Below, one piece after another: positions 10,569 to 21,734 of a DNA stretch of 64,000 nt. The position numbers were made by a program, and so were the translations under genes. Numbering within the stretch: the first letter of the stretch is position 1; each line of letters opens with the position of its first letter. This DNA is from Castor canadensis (Eukaryota > Chordata > Mammalia > Rodentia > Castoridae): positions 1,553,333 to 1,617,332 of the forward strand of contig NC_133399.1 of the NCBI RefSeq assembly GCF_047511655.1, written 5' to 3'. The notes beneath the pieces were generated by a model that did no database searches, was not told the DNA's origin, and saw only the letters and a list, made by a program, of their open reading frames with translations.

Positions 10569-11004
10569 TGTTAGGGTACCATGACTAGCATGACCTCTGG
10601 GTAACCTCGAGCCTCACTTACTAGAACAAAGGGAGGTGGGATGGTTTCTGGTTGAGTCAATATGTTAAGACAGCTGGTGTTTCTCACGTTCCTGATAAAT
10701 AATCATTTGGTGTTTTTTCAGTTCTTAATAAGTAAACTTTAAGTAGTGTTACCCCACCACCAGGATGTGGGCAATGTCGGAAATATGTGACCCCAGGGGC
10801 CATGGAAATTCCCGTGTGACTATGATTGATGCTTAAGAGAGTATAAAACCTGCTTGAACTTTGCACTCAGGGTCCTTGTTGAAACCCGCTGTGTCGGGTG
10901 AATACTCGGACCCCTGCTAGCTGGAAATAAACCTCGCTTTGTGGCTTGCATTGTCGTGAGTGTCCTTTGTCCTCTTGGAAGGTGGCCGGCTTTGGACCCC
11001 AACA
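10569..11004 (+). repeat. LTR related to the tRNA-Thr ERV, solo (436 bp)
   Basis: TGTTAGGGTACC at the start and GGACCCCAACA at the end. A TATA-like GAGTATAAAACC and an AATAAACC poly(A) signal are in order. The half from CCCCACCACCAGGATGTGGG onward matches the 6843-7506 LTR closely in the opposite orientation, and about 230 bp of U3 present there are absent here. The flanking bases (gacc / actg) do not form a 4-bp target duplication, so the ends may have been altered by recombination. Confidence 0.85.
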
Positions 11005-11180
11005 ACTGACACTTAAATGTATTTCCCACATTACTTGTATCTATAGGAGTTCTCTCCTGTATCAGTCCTTTTATTTTTCAATGTCAGCAGGAATCTGTGG
11101 ATGCTTTTGCACATTTCCCACATCCAGAATGTTTGTCTCCAGTGTGAGTTCTTTCTTGAGTGAAAATGAATAGAGCTCCT
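11005..11180 (-). pseudogene. C2H2 zinc-finger exon fragment
   Basis: Minus-strand remnant of Krüppel-type fingers. Finger-like repeats are still spaced about 84 bp, with 'ttcccacattacttgtatc' and 'tttgcacatttcccacatcc' reading on minus as C-x-x-C-G-K-like boxes. Many substitutions and no open frame. It is probably the 3' end of the array seen again at 14080-15405. Confidence 0.55.
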
Positions 11181-11374
11181 CCTCTGTGAATGTACCAAGA
11201 GAAAACATTAGTAAGTTTCTACCTGGTTACATCAGACCATCACAAATTTGAAACTAAATAAAACCAATGAAACACAGGTCAGACAAAATTACAGTTTTTC
11301 TTTAGCATAACAGACCATACTTAATCATGAAGTGTAGTGTATGTCCTTAAAAACAGATCCATTTAATGGGTGCC
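11181..11374. other. No recognised feature
   Basis: AT-rich anonymous sequence between the zinc-finger remnant and the LTR-like block. Confidence 0.5.
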
Positions 11375-12302
11375 TGTGGAGAGCAGATCAAAGCCTATGA
11401 CAACTTGGACATAAGCAAGGCGAGATGCGGCTCTCCTGCTTTTCCGAGATTGGGACAGCCCCAGAGGCAGAACAGCTATTTCTCCTAAATTGTTTGCATT
11501 CAGAGAAGCAGGAATCCAGGTTTCTCCTGTTGCGATGTCATTCCCTACATAAGGGCCACGGCCCCACCCTGTTTGCCACTGGGTTATAAGAGGACCCTTG
11601 AAGGAGAAAGAGGGGATTTTGGCTTTGGATTTGGCTCTGGGAAAGCAGCTTTTGCTTTGGGCTTTGTTTTTTGCTTTGGGCTTTTTGGTGTGGGAAGTTT
11701 TTGGAAGGGAAATGATTGCTGAAGGAAAAAAGATTTCCAAAGGGGAATTCCTAGAGAGGTTGATGGAAAGTCTGCACTGAGATCTTTAGCACAGGCTTTA
11801 GAAGGAAAAGCTATGAAAGAACTTCATATGCAGGCCTTAGGAAAGCTAAGCTAAAGAAAAGCCAAAGAGAACATGGGACAGTGCACAGTGCGAGTCTAAG
11901 GACCAAGAGTTAAGTTATGCATATGCAGGTTGTACGCCTGGCTGTTTGCAAGTTTAAGCACCAAGGATTTGAGAGTGCTAAAGAGGGATGGGACAGTGCA
12001 AGCCTGGGGAAACAAGACTTCAACAGCAATTAAACTAAAGATAAGCTAAGAACAGTCTAAGAAAAGAGGTTTTAAGCAAGGTTTTAAAGAAGACTTTAGA
12101 AACAAGGTTTTAAAGAACTGCAAGGAGTAAGGACTTAAAGAATCAAGATAGAGAAAAGAAGCAATGAGGGTTGTGCATCTCCACCTGAGTGCTCAACACA
12201 ACTGACCCCGCTTTTGTCTGTCTATCCTGTGTCTTTCCTGAATCTCCAGTCACCCCCAGGTTAGGTAATAACCAAGGAGCAAAGAGAAAGCTCTCTCCAA
12301 CA
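11375..12302 (+). repeat. LTR-like element with inverted ends
   Basis: The block begins TGTGGAGAGC and ends GCTCTCTCCAACA, an imperfect inverted pair bounded by TG...CA. It has a TATA-like GGGTTATAAGAGG near 11580 and a purine-rich second half with repeated 'ggttttaa' words. It looks like a long solo LTR of a rodent ERV, but I recognise no family and see no clear target duplication. Confidence 0.45.
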
Positions 12303-12337
12303 ATGGAGGGAGTGCAAGAAACAGCTCCCCCTCCAGA

Positions 12338-12525
12338 TGCAACTGCCTCATACCTGTAATTCTAGCTAGTCAGGAGGCAAAGATCACTAGGATCATGGTT
12401 TAAAGCAATACTAAGCCCTATCTCAAATATCACCAGTGCACAACAGGCCTAGCAGAGTAGCTCAAATGGTAGAGTGCCTGCCCAGCAAATATAATGCTCT
12501 GAGTTCAAATGACAGTAAGTCCAAA
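12338..12525 (+). repeat. SINE, dimeric
   Basis: B1-like half ('catacctgtaattctagctagtcagg') followed by the ID-like half ('gagtagctcaaatggtagagtgcctgcccagcaa'). Confidence 0.85.
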
Positions 12526-12694
12526 ATAAACCTAAACAGATTGGGTTGAATAAATGATAACATCTAACTGGATGTGTACAATTCTCTACTTCCAACAACA
12601 CACTTAAATTGTGGAACAAAATTCACTTTACAAAGTATAGTAGATAGAATAAATGCCTTAAAGCATTTCAAATCATCGGAATAAGAAAGTGATC

Positions 12695-12895
12695 CCCACA
12701 CCTAGGCACAAATATCTTAATCCTAAAGAGGCAGCAATCAGGAGGATCACATTTCAAAGCTGGCTTGGGGAAATAGTTTGAGGGAACCTATCTTGAAAAT
12801 CCCTAAGACAAAAAAGGACTGCTGAAGTGGCTCATGTGGTACATTCTTCCTAGATTGCAAAAGTCCTGAGTTCAGGCCTCAGGCCCAGGAAAAAA
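12695..12895 (+). repeat. SINE, dimeric
   Basis: Diverged B1-like half and ID-like half ('gctgaagtggctcatgtggta'), ending in an A-rich tail. Confidence 0.75.
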
Positions 12896-12934
12896 AAACA
12901 GAAGGAAAGAAACTGATCCTTTTAGTCACATAAT

Positions 12935-13030
12935 AATAAGGCCCACATTTGTAATTCCCCCAGAAGGATTATGGGTTAATGGTTGGAGGGGTCTATATAG
13001 CAAGAACTTCAAACTTCTCTGAAAAAGGAA
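12935..13030 (+). repeat. SINE, B1-like half
   Basis: 'cccacatttgtaattccccc' and 'ggaggggtctatatagcaag' fit a decayed left half. Confidence 0.5.
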
Positions 13031-13039
13031 AGAATGAAA

Positions 13040-13385
13040 AGAAAGGATGAAAGGGAGAGAGAATTAAGAGAATAAAAAGTAACCTAGATTCTAGTATTAA
13101 TAAGCAATGTTGAAACTGTATTATTAAACATGCTATATTATAATAAAGAGATTAATGAATAGATCTCAATAGAAGGGAAATAAGTATTCACTGGGTTTAA
13201 TGTAAAGACAAAGTAAATTCTTGACAGAACAGCATCATACACAGATGGCCAAAAGCACAATCTCGTTAGCAAATAAGACAAGGACAAATTGAGGCTGTAG
13301 TTGAAGACATGCATTCTATGCTCCCCTATGTGTTGGACAATATTCAAATTGCATTGGAAAACAAGAAAGAAAAAACTGAACACTC
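13040..13385. repeat. Paralogous block, matches 45730-45960
   Basis: By eye this non-coding stretch aligns with 45730-45960 in the same orientation (shared 'ggtttaatgtaaa'/'ggtttaatataaa', 'cagcatcatac'/'aggcatcatac', 'caaattgcattgg'). In both places it runs straight into SINE or array sequence, so it is part of the old duplicated unit. Confidence 0.6.
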
Positions 13386-13640
13386 ACAGGTATCATTTCA
13401 CATGCCTTTAATCCCAGCATTTGGAAGACTGAGGTTGATACATCCTATGTTCAATGTCAGCCTGGGATACATATCGAGTGAAAGAGCTATGTTCAAAGTT
13501 GCAGTCTCAAGGAAACATAAAATGTAGAACATGTTGAAAGTCACAATGAAAAAAGACACACAAAGGGCTGACAGGGTAGGTAAATTGGTAGAATACGTGC
13601 ATAGGAAGTACAAGGCCCCGAATTCAAATACCAGTCAAAC
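13386..13640 (+). repeat. SINE, dimeric with spacer
   Basis: B1-like half ('catgcctttaatcccagcatttgg') then an ID-like half ('gggctgacagggtaggtaaattggtag') with the terminal 'gaattcaaataccagtc'. The same composite recurs at 46195-46535. Confidence 0.8.
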
Positions 13641-13801
13641 AAACAAAGACACACTTAAGCGACTCCTCCCAGGCCTTTAGCAAGCCTATTAATGCAGGAT
13701 CCCATGCAGTTGTCTTTATAGGCATCCAGCAGAATAAGAAGCATAAAGTTTATTTTCAGAGTAAAATTTAGAAATACCTACCCACAGATCTGTAAGAAAC
13801 A

Positions 13802-14005
13802 AGCCAGGTGCCAGTGGCTCATGCCTGTAATCCTAGTACTTGGGAGGGTGAGATCAGGAGGATCAGGGTTAGAGGCCAGCTTTGGCAAATTGTTCACCAG
13901 GCCCTGAATCCAAAATAACTGGTGCAAAACAGACTGGACTGGGTGTGTGACTCAGGAGGTAGAGTATATTCTATAAGAGCACAAATCCATAAGTCAAGTT
14001 TTCTC
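13802..14005 (+). repeat. SINE, dimeric
   Basis: 'gccagtggctcatgcctgta' starts the B1-like half. 'ctgggtgtgtgactcaggag' marks the ID-like half. Confidence 0.85.
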
Positions 14006-14079
14006 TCCATACAATCTGTGGAGGAATCCAAGCTACATACATGTGACACGGCATGTTTGCACTAATAAAAGGTCAATGC

Positions 14080-14852
14080 ACTGTGTCCTCTCATCTGCCT
14101 GAGAATGGAGTTCTGTCATATTACTAAAAGGAAGCAGGATAAGTGAAGGCTTTCCCTCATTACTTCAAGACATTGAGTTTCTGTCCAGTGGCATATCTTG
14201 CATGTATTTTCTGGTAATGGGAAAGAGAGACTTTCCCATATATCTTACATCTGTAATGTTTATCACAGATTGTATTATTTCATTTGTTTGAAGATGGATG
14301 GAATAGACACAGACAGCTTCACTAGGCTTCACATATAGATTTTCTCTCTAAAAACTTTCCATATTGCTTTCCTAATACAGTCATTTTTCATTGTGAATTA
14401 TGAATGTTTTTGAAGAGAACTGGAACGTATGAAGGCTTTGCCCATTGTATACTTGCATATGGTTGTGCACCAATGTGAACGCTGTAATGTCAAAGACTGT
14501 TCACTAGAAAGAGTGAAGGCAATTCCCACATGGCTTACATTGATAGGGTTTCTGAGTTCATTCATGTTTTTCAAGAAGACTGGGATATGTGAATGCTTTA
14601 CCACATTTGTCACATTCCCAGTGTTTATTTACACCATGAGTTCTTTCAGGCGCTTGCAGGTTACTAGAAGTAATGGAGGCTTTCACATTGCTTGTATCAA
14701 TTTGGTTTCTGTCCTGTGTGAATTCTTTGATGAGTATGAAGGGTACTGGATAGAGTGAAAGTTGTCCCTCATTTTGACACTCATACTTTCTCTGGAGTGT
14801 GAGTTCATTCTTGTTTCTCAGGTCACTGGAAGTTGCTTATACATAGGCTTTC
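14080..14852 (-). pseudogene. Krüppel-type C2H2 zinc-finger exon, decayed
   Basis: On minus this region reads as a row of degenerate C2H2 fingers spaced about 84 bp. Recognisable pieces include GKAFIRSSSLQKHS at about 14450-14400, several Cys-x2-Cys-Gly-Lys-like boxes and linker-like sequences. Stops and small indels break every frame. It belongs with 15170-15405 and 11005-11180, and the gene would run leftward with its 5' exons at higher coordinates. No KRAB box was found. It is interrupted by a solo LTR at 14853. Confidence 0.7.
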
Positions 14853-15173
14853 TGATAGAACAATAACGTCACCATTTGTAAATCAGCAGCCATTTTATCC
14901 TCAGACCTCACTTGAGAAACTCCCAAGGACAGCGCTGTCCTTGAACAGAAATTCCTGTGCTCTAAGACAGCCCCACCCCTACCAGAGAACCACACATGCG
15001 CTAACTTCCTTAACCTCCCCCTTCTAAAAAAGCCATGCCTGGCCCAGAATTGCTGCTGTGCCATCTTTCCCTGGCCAGCCAGGCAGTTTGGGCCTGCCAT
15101 TAAATTTTGCTCTGTGGATGTGAGACTTTTCTCGTGAGCTTTCTTCGTGAGTGGTGTTTTTCCTAACACTTTC
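14848..15173. repeat. Target-site duplication pair flanking the solo LTR
   Basis: CTTTC at 14848-14852 and again at 15169-15173, directly abutting the TG and CA of the inserted LTR. Confidence 0.65.
14853..15168 (+). repeat. Solo LTR inserted in the zinc-finger exon (316 bp)
   Basis: It starts TGATAGAACAAT and ends TTTTTCCTAACA. It splits a zinc-finger array that resumes on the far side. An ATTAAA near 15100 precedes a T-rich U5, giving plus orientation. The family is not recognised. The internal region was lost by LTR-LTR recombination or was never there. Confidence 0.65.
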
Positions 15174-15405
15174 TTTCTAGGTTGAGTTCTGTCATGCCTT
15201 TTAAGGGTACTGGTCCAGATGAATTCTTTCCCACATTGTTTACATCTACAGGGTTTCTCTCCAGTTCTTCCATGTCTTCGAAGGTGACTGAAATGAGGGA
15301 GTTTTCTACACTGCTTACATCCAAAGGTTTCACTTGTGTGTGAGGTCTTCTATGTGTCTGAAGGTTATTTGCTTGAGTGAAACCTTTTTCACATTACCTA
15401 AATGC
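15170..15405 (-). pseudogene. C2H2 zinc-finger exon fragment with TGEKP linker
   Basis: The clearest zinc-finger piece. The minus strand encodes the linker T-G-E-K-P at 15265-15251 followed by CRCKQCGKEF, and upstream a finger with C-K-Q-C and H-L-R-R-H-x3-T. A finger with F-T-Q-x3-L-x2-H-R-R-x-H precedes it. This is the Krüppel consensus F-x5-L-x2-H-x3-H. Frames are broken between fingers. Confidence 0.85.
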
Positions 15406-15520
15406 TTTGGTTCCGGATGACCCATGGATACATATGTAGTTCAAGACCTATGTATGAAGTCTCTGTCTCAAAGTAACACCAAAAGTAGAGCATTTTGAAA
15501 GTTATTACCAAAAGAATATA
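15406..15520 (+). repeat. SINE fragment, B1-like 3' part
   Basis: 'tacatatgtagttcaagacctatgtatg...gtctctgtctcaaagtaac' matches the second part of the B1-like halves at 13450-13520 and 46255-46310. Confidence 0.6.
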
Positions 15521-16320
15521 AAAAATGAATATGGAATGTTAATGTATTAATATTAAAGAGAGCAAAAGACAAATGGTGAGGATAAATATCTGCCATAGAA
15601 GCCAAACAAAAGGATTAGTATCCAGAATGCACTAATGAATGAGAACATGATTGAAAAATGAGAATATCAATTGAACATAACCACCATGTACAAATCAAGA
15701 TCCATGTCCCTAATGCAGCCATTAGCTAAGGAAATATGGGCCAAAACTCCAAGTATATAAGCAAAGCAAATGCTTCAATGGAGTGACAATTGATACAGTC
15801 TCCAATGACATTTCTGTAATTCTAATTGTGAAGCAATCTGCAGCCATGTAATATTTCTAATACCCACGGAATGTATTTTGTCTGTTAACCAGAACTATTT
15901 TTCACAGCCTGGAGAAGTCATCTTGAAAAGACCCAAACAACATGACCACTGAAAGTAATGTGAAAATAATTTAGTTCAGTATCACATGTGAGCCTTTCCG
16001 AAACGACATCAAACACAGCACCCAGAGGGCTTTTATATGGATGGCTGTAATCCATTGGGCAAAGTTCCAAATGGTCAGAAAAGCATGAGCACCATTTATT
16101 GGATAAGGTGGAAAATGCAGGGAAAGGACTAGCATAGTAGTCATCTATGGGACATGAAAAGGATGAGTCAGACTACCTGGGGACCATAAGCACAGCATGA
16201 GTTCCACTTAGGAAACTTGAACATTCTCAGAGTGTTATGAAAATACTGCAAAGCTTTTCTACCTTTTCAAAATTTTTGGTCACCATTTCATTCATTTCAC
16301 CTCTGATTTCTATGGATACA
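15521..16320. other. No gene recognised
   Basis: AT-rich sequence without a convincing open frame or named repeat. It is probably old intron or intergenic DNA of the duplicated unit. Confidence 0.5.
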
Positions 16321-16480
16321 TTTTTATTATTTTTATGATTTGGTGATACTGGGTTTGAACTCATACATTAAAGCATGCTTCTAAGGTGCTCTACCACTTG
16401 AGCCTCCCCTTCAGCCCTTTTTGCTCTGGTTATTTGCGTGACAGAGTCTCCCTGGAATGACAGACATGTTGCTCCATTTA
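16320..16480 (-). repeat. SINE, dimeric, reverse
   Basis: 'ggtgatactgggtttgaact' through 'ctaccacttgagcc' (ID half) then 'ttttgctctggttatttgcg' (B1 half, partial). A (GTTT)n-like tract follows at 16479-16508. Confidence 0.75.
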
Positions 16481-16779
16481 GTTTTGTTTGTTTGTTTTTG
16501 TTTTTTCTGGTAATGATGAGGTCTCTCTTTTTTTTTTTGCTATGGACAGAATGGGAAATGCCATCCTTATGATGTCAGTATCCCAAGGAGGTAGGGATAT
16601 GGGTGGGACACACCAGTGCACAGCCCCCTTGATATATATCTTTCCTTTCATTCATTTTTGGTTTGCATGTTCTACTTACAAGGATATTTAATTTAGATCA
16701 TTCAATTTTTTAATATAAGCACTCTTACCTAGCAACTTCTCACTTTGATCCACCTTGAATCTTTACCAGAGTGTTTGGT

Positions 16780-17275
16780 AAATTGTGTTCTCATTTTCAT
16801 TCAACTTTAGGTATTTTCACCATTTCTTCTTATTTCTTAAATGGCCCACTGATCATTCAAAACCATATTGTTCAATCTATATAATTTTCTTTTTGATTTT
16901 CTGTAGTTTTTTTGAGTACACACTTCCAGTTTTGTTCCATTATGGTCTGATAAGATACAAGGCCTTGTTTTATTTTTTATAATTTGCTAAGCCATCCTTT
17001 ATCCCAACATGTGATCTGTTTTGCAGAGTGTTTCATAGGCTGCTATGAATATACATTCTACAGTTTTTGATGCAACATTTTTTCATGTGCACAGACCCTT
17101 CTTTATTCATGTCTATCAGGGCATCTAGATCCCTCCTGTGCCTGAGATGGTTAGATCTTTCCATGTGTTTGGGAGTTATCCTGAGTTTATTTCACAAAAT
17201 AGTTTCCTATGTCTTTTCTGTGTTGTTGTATATCATGTTTAATGTCAAAAATTCATGTTTGGTAACTTAATCAAG
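16780..17275 (-). mobile_element. Old L1 fragment
   Basis: T-rich on plus, with L1-like words such as 'ttccattatggtctgataagatac' and 'atgtgatctgttttgcagagtg', known from antisense L1 coding sequence. Many stops. Orientation and family are approximate. Confidence 0.5.
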
Positions 17276-17299
17276 TTCCAAATGTCTTAAAAGTTGTAC

Positions 17300-18361
17300 T
17301 CGTCTGTATGTCAGAAACTGACATATAACCAAACTGTAAAAATTTGACTGCACACCCTCATCTCTCAAACACACAAAAGATTTCCTCTAGCAGAAAGAAC
17401 CCAAAGTTGTCTTTCTCTTAGATTCTGCCTCTCAGACATTCTTAGAAGGTATAAATTACTGTCTCACCAAAGACATGAAGGCAAAATGAAATGGGTGAAT
17501 TTCACTCCCACATTCTGGTAAATATCTGTGATTAATGAACACTGACCAGTCAATCATTTTTATTGTGGAAAAGCAACAAAGAACAAAATCTCTTCCTTCT
17601 AGAGCTACATGATCCACCTACACATTATAAACTCCAACAGCCTCACACACATTCTCAATGTCCATTTTTTTGGTAACAAAAAAAGCTACCTAGAAAAGTC
17701 AAGAGCAAACAAAACACCTATGAAGCAAACATTTGTAAATTTTCTGTTCTTCCTCCACTACTGTTCACTGTTACCCATCCTGAGCCTGAATCAACAGAAA
17801 AGCCCCCTTTACTGTCACCCTCAGAGCAGGATAATCACAGGGAAGAAGTTCCCTGCAGTGAAAGCTGATTTTGCCAACTGTCATCATCCATTATCTCCCA
17901 TGTTCTTTCCACTCTTTCTTGTCCTTCCCTCTCTTGGAAAACAAAGCTCTTTTCTGCCTAACTATTGGGACACCTGCATTCCTTCCATTTACGGCTACCA
18001 ACACAGTGCAATAATGCCATAAGACAAAATTATATCCTACAGCAATGAGCATTTCATCATAGAGCAATGTGTAGAAACAGTCTAAGGGCAGTAACAGTTA
18101 TGTCACAGAGAATAACATGTCTACCTTCCACTACAACAAACGTGTGCCATGCATCCCATTTCCAGTGAATCTTGCAATGTGGAGGATCTGTAGAAATTCA
18201 GAGATTTGGGGCAATGTTAAGCAGCATTTGCCTGAGGGAATGGTTTTGAATTTAAACCCTGGTTCTATTGAATCTGAAAGCCTCACAGGAAAGTTGGGTT
18301 CCACATTACAGAATGGAGAAGTGGTGTACAGTACAGACCAATGCCCCTTACCCACACAATA
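17300..18361. repeat. Paralogous array unit 1 (truncated)
   Basis: Non-coding unit that aligns by eye with 19797-20630 and 38490-38960 and less well with 47840-48320. Shared words include 'aaactgacat...accaaa', 'ttctggtaaatat..gtgatt' and 'tttactgtcacc.tcagagcaggat'. It is cut at 18362 by an L1 fragment. The open frame at 17609-18022 is not conserved in the other copies, so I do not call it a gene. Confidence 0.65.
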
Positions 18362-19620
18362 GTGTACTAGGGTTGTTTCCAAAGCTTGGCTATAGTGAAG
18401 TGTTGCAATGAACACTGGAATATGGGTGTCTCTATTGTATCCTATCTTACCTTCCTTTGGGTAGATGCCCAGGAGTGGTTTCACTGGATCATATGGCAGT
18501 TCTAGTTTTAGCTTTTTGCAGAAGCTCCATACTGCTTCCCATACTGGTTGTACTCATTTGCAGTCCCACCAACAGTATAGAAATGTTCCCTTTTTTCCAT
18601 ATACTCACCAGCATTTGTTGGTTTTTTGCCCTTGATTATGGCCATTCTAACTGGAGTAAGATGATATCTAAGTGTTGTTTTAATTTGCATAGCTTTTATA
18701 ACCATGGAAATTGAACTTTCTTCAAGTATTTACCGACTATTTGTACCTCTTCCTTTGAGAATTCCCTGTTTAACTCATATGTCCATTTCTTCAATGGGGT
18801 GTGATTCTTTAGGGGTTGAGTTTCTCGAGTTCCCTGTAGATTCTGGATACTAGTCCCTTATTGGAAGAGTATCTGGCAAAGATTTTCTACCATTCTGTGG
18901 GCTGTGTCTTGAGTCTAGTAACTGTTTCTTATGCTGTTCAAATGCTCTTTTGTTTCATGCAGTCCCATTTCTTCATTTTTTACCTTGGATGCTGAGCCTT
19001 TTGTGTTCTACTATACCTGTTTGTTCCAGTGTATTTTGTAATACCTGAGTTGTTTCAAAGTTTCAGGCCTTATATCAAGGTCTTTGATCCACTTAGAGTT
19101 GATTTTGGTATAAGGTGAAAAACACAGGGATAGAATTTCAATCTATACATGGAAATCCAGTTTTCCCAGCAACATTTGTTAAAGAGGCTTTTTCTCCATT
19201 GTGTATTTTGGGTTCCTTTGAAGAAGATCAGTTAGCTGTAGATGCATGTTATGTCTGGGTCTTCTATTCTGAGCCAGTGGTCTTCCTGTCTGTTTTCATG
19301 CCAATACCATACTGTTTTTATTGGTATAGCTCTATAGCATAGTTTGAAGTCAGGTATTGTGATGCCTCCAGCATGAAATTTTCTGCTCACAATTGCTTGA
19401 GCTATTCGAGGTGTTTCATGTTTCCATATGTATTTAGGGATTGATTTTTCTATTTCTGTGCAGCATGTCATGAAAATTTTGATAGGTATTGAACTGAACA
19501 TGTAGATTGCTTTTAGTAGTTTGGTAATTTTCACAATGCTGATTCTACGGATCCATGTGTATGGGAGATCTTTCCATCTTCTGATTTCTTCTTTGAATTT
19601 TCTGGTGTTATGGATGGAAC
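18362..19620 (-). mobile_element. L1 ORF2 3' fragment, old
   Basis: The reverse complement encodes ORF2p C-terminal sequence. The minus frame 19822-19232 includes ...[21 protein letters not shown], in the order found in the intact L1 at 63200-63300 ([19 protein letters not shown]). It is diverged and carries stops, and is older than the 29-34 kb and 40-64 kb L1s. Confidence 0.85.
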
Positions 19621-20059
19621 CTACGGTTTTGCTCATGCTAGACAATTGTGTCCATAATGGGGGCATAAGTCCCCTTCCTGAAGTGCTAGAGTGGTGGCAT
19701 CCTGAGATAGCTCGTTGACATATATTCAGACATTGTCTGAAAGGATCTTTAGAGACACAAGTGGACTCTCTGATACTCAGGCTATTGCACAGGTTTGTGC
19801 CAGAAACTGACACAATAACCAAATTGTAAAAATGATACTACACACCCACATCTTCTTTCAAACACACAAACCATTTCTCCTGTAGGAAGAACCCAATCAT
19901 ATTTTTCAGTCTGATTGTACAATTCAGACTTTCTCCATTTTTTTCAGATACAACTTCTTTCAACAACCATGTGACAGCCAAATGACAGGAATTAAATGAT
20001 TATTTTACCCAATTCCTGAAATTCTGGTAAATATGTGATTGAAGACCATGACCTCATTA

Positions 20060-20255
20060 AAAAAAATAAAGCCAGCTGCTGGTTGCTCATGCCTGTAATC
20101 CTAGCTAATCAGGACACAGAGATTAGGAGAAATGTGGCTCAAAGGAAATAGTTTGTGAGACCCTATCTCAAAAATACCCTTCCCAAAAATGACTGGTAGA
20201 GTGGTTCAAGGTGTAAGCCCTGAGTTCAAATACCAGTATTGCAAAAGAAAATGGA
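20060..20255 (+). repeat. SINE, dimeric
   Basis: 'gctggttgctcatgcctgta' (B1 half) and 'gactggtagagtggttcaag' (ID half). Confidence 0.85.
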
Positions 20256-20654
20256 GGAAAAGAACGCTGATTTCCCAACCCATTTTCTGTAAAGAATAGA
20301 GCAAATAATCTTCATATTATGCTTACCTCATCCACCCACCCTTCATAACCTCTGACAAGCTCCTACACTTTCCCAAATGCTCATGAATTTGCCTCAACAA
20401 TGGTTACATGAATTAATCACTGCAAACAAACCACCCATAAAGCAAGCATTTATAAATTTTCTCCCTTTCCTTCAGTCCTGTGCATTCACACACTGACCCA
20501 CCTTCAGACTGAGCTGGCTAACAAAGTCCACTTTACTGTCACCTTCAGAACAGGATGATCCGAGCAAAAACTGTTCCCTACCGTATAAGCTGATTTTGTG
20601 ACCCTTGTCATCTTTCCTCTTCAAATTTCTTAGGTTTTGTTTTTTCTTTTCCTG

Positions 20655-20752
20655 GGGGTTGAGGCAGTGTGGTACTGAGGCTTGAGCTCAAAGCCTCAAC
20701 TTCCTAGGCAGGCACTCTATCACTTCAGCCACTCCACCAGGCCCCAGAATTT
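20655..20752 (-). repeat. SINE, ID-like half
   Basis: 'ggtactgaggcttgagctc' through 'ccactccaccaggcccc'. Confidence 0.85.
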
Positions 20753-21723
20753 CTTTGAACTGTTGTTTTCTCCTCCCTTTTAAAGCAAAGCTCCTCTGCC
20801 TAACCACCGGGATGCCTGCATACCTTACTTTTGGGCATACCCTCTAGTGTACTACATGAACTGAAATCATGTCTTGTGTTAATCATGATTTCACTACTAA
20901 ACAATGAGAAACAGTCTGAGGACCTTAAGAGGCATGTGAGAGAGGGGAATAAGTTGTTCCTCCACTCTAAGAGGAACATGTATGCATGTGGATGCCCATT
21001 TGCAATGGTTCTGGCAAGGAGGAGGATACATGGAAATTCAGGGAGTTACTGGCAGCACTAAGAAGGAGGGGCCTCAGAGGACAGGGATTTAATCCCTGTT
21101 TACCCTGAATCTGAAAGTCTCATAGGAGACTCAGAACTGATCTTAGAGAAAGGAGAGAGAGGGTACATGGCAATCCAATGCTCCTTTCCCACACAAACTC
21201 CATAAATAAGCCAAGAGTGCCCAATGGATATGCTGTCATCACCACACAGACAAGGAGCCTCAGGTTTGGGTGTGGAGCTGTCCAGCAAGCACTGTGGGCC
21301 ATGATGAATTCACCTCACATGGACAAGGCAGGAAAGGACAAAGAGCTCCTGATTCCCTACCCTACTCCATTGTGAAGGTTTCAGGGGACCAAAGAGTGAG
21401 TGGCATCAAAAGTTGGATCAATTCACACATTGAGAAGATAACTGTGACCCAAGTAATGCCACGAGCATGTCTGTGACCTTCCCCTCTTACCCAACTGCAG
21501 GTCCTGGCTGCACTGTCTTCATTTCACACTGGTCATGAAACCAGGTGTCCTGTGACATTCTGCAGTCAGTGTAAATCACGCAGCTGTGAAAGTTGATGTG
21601 CCTGGGAAGTCTTTAATCAGTGGACAGTGGACAACATGGCAGATGGCTTAATGCCCCATTGTGCACCATGGACCACCTACATTGTTGCTCATTATTGGTT
21701 CCTAAAAGGTTGAAACAGCCTCT

Positions 21724-21734
21724 CTGATTGGCCA
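21724..21734 (-). promoter_or_regulatory. CCAAT-box-like motif in array unit 2
   Basis: CTGATTGGCCA on plus (TGGCCAATCAG on minus). It lies at the matching position in other units: 39894 (CTCAGATTGGTTA), 49233 (CTCAGATTGGTCT), 54577 (CTCGGATTGGTCT), 56050 (CTGATTGGCTA) and, decayed, 27028. Recurrence suggests a promoter, with minus-strand reading inferred only from the CCAAT direction and the zinc-finger exon orientation. Confidence 0.4.

Noticed and set aside
11598-11780. Small frame with a hydrophobic 'LLLWALFFALGFLVW' stretch
   Set aside because: It lies in an LTR-like repeat, and the hydrophobicity comes from a 'gctttggg/gcttt' word repeat.
17609-18022. 137-codon plus-strand frame
   Set aside because: It lies in array unit 1. 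The matching segments of units 2, 4 and 5 have stops and indels, so it is not conserved.
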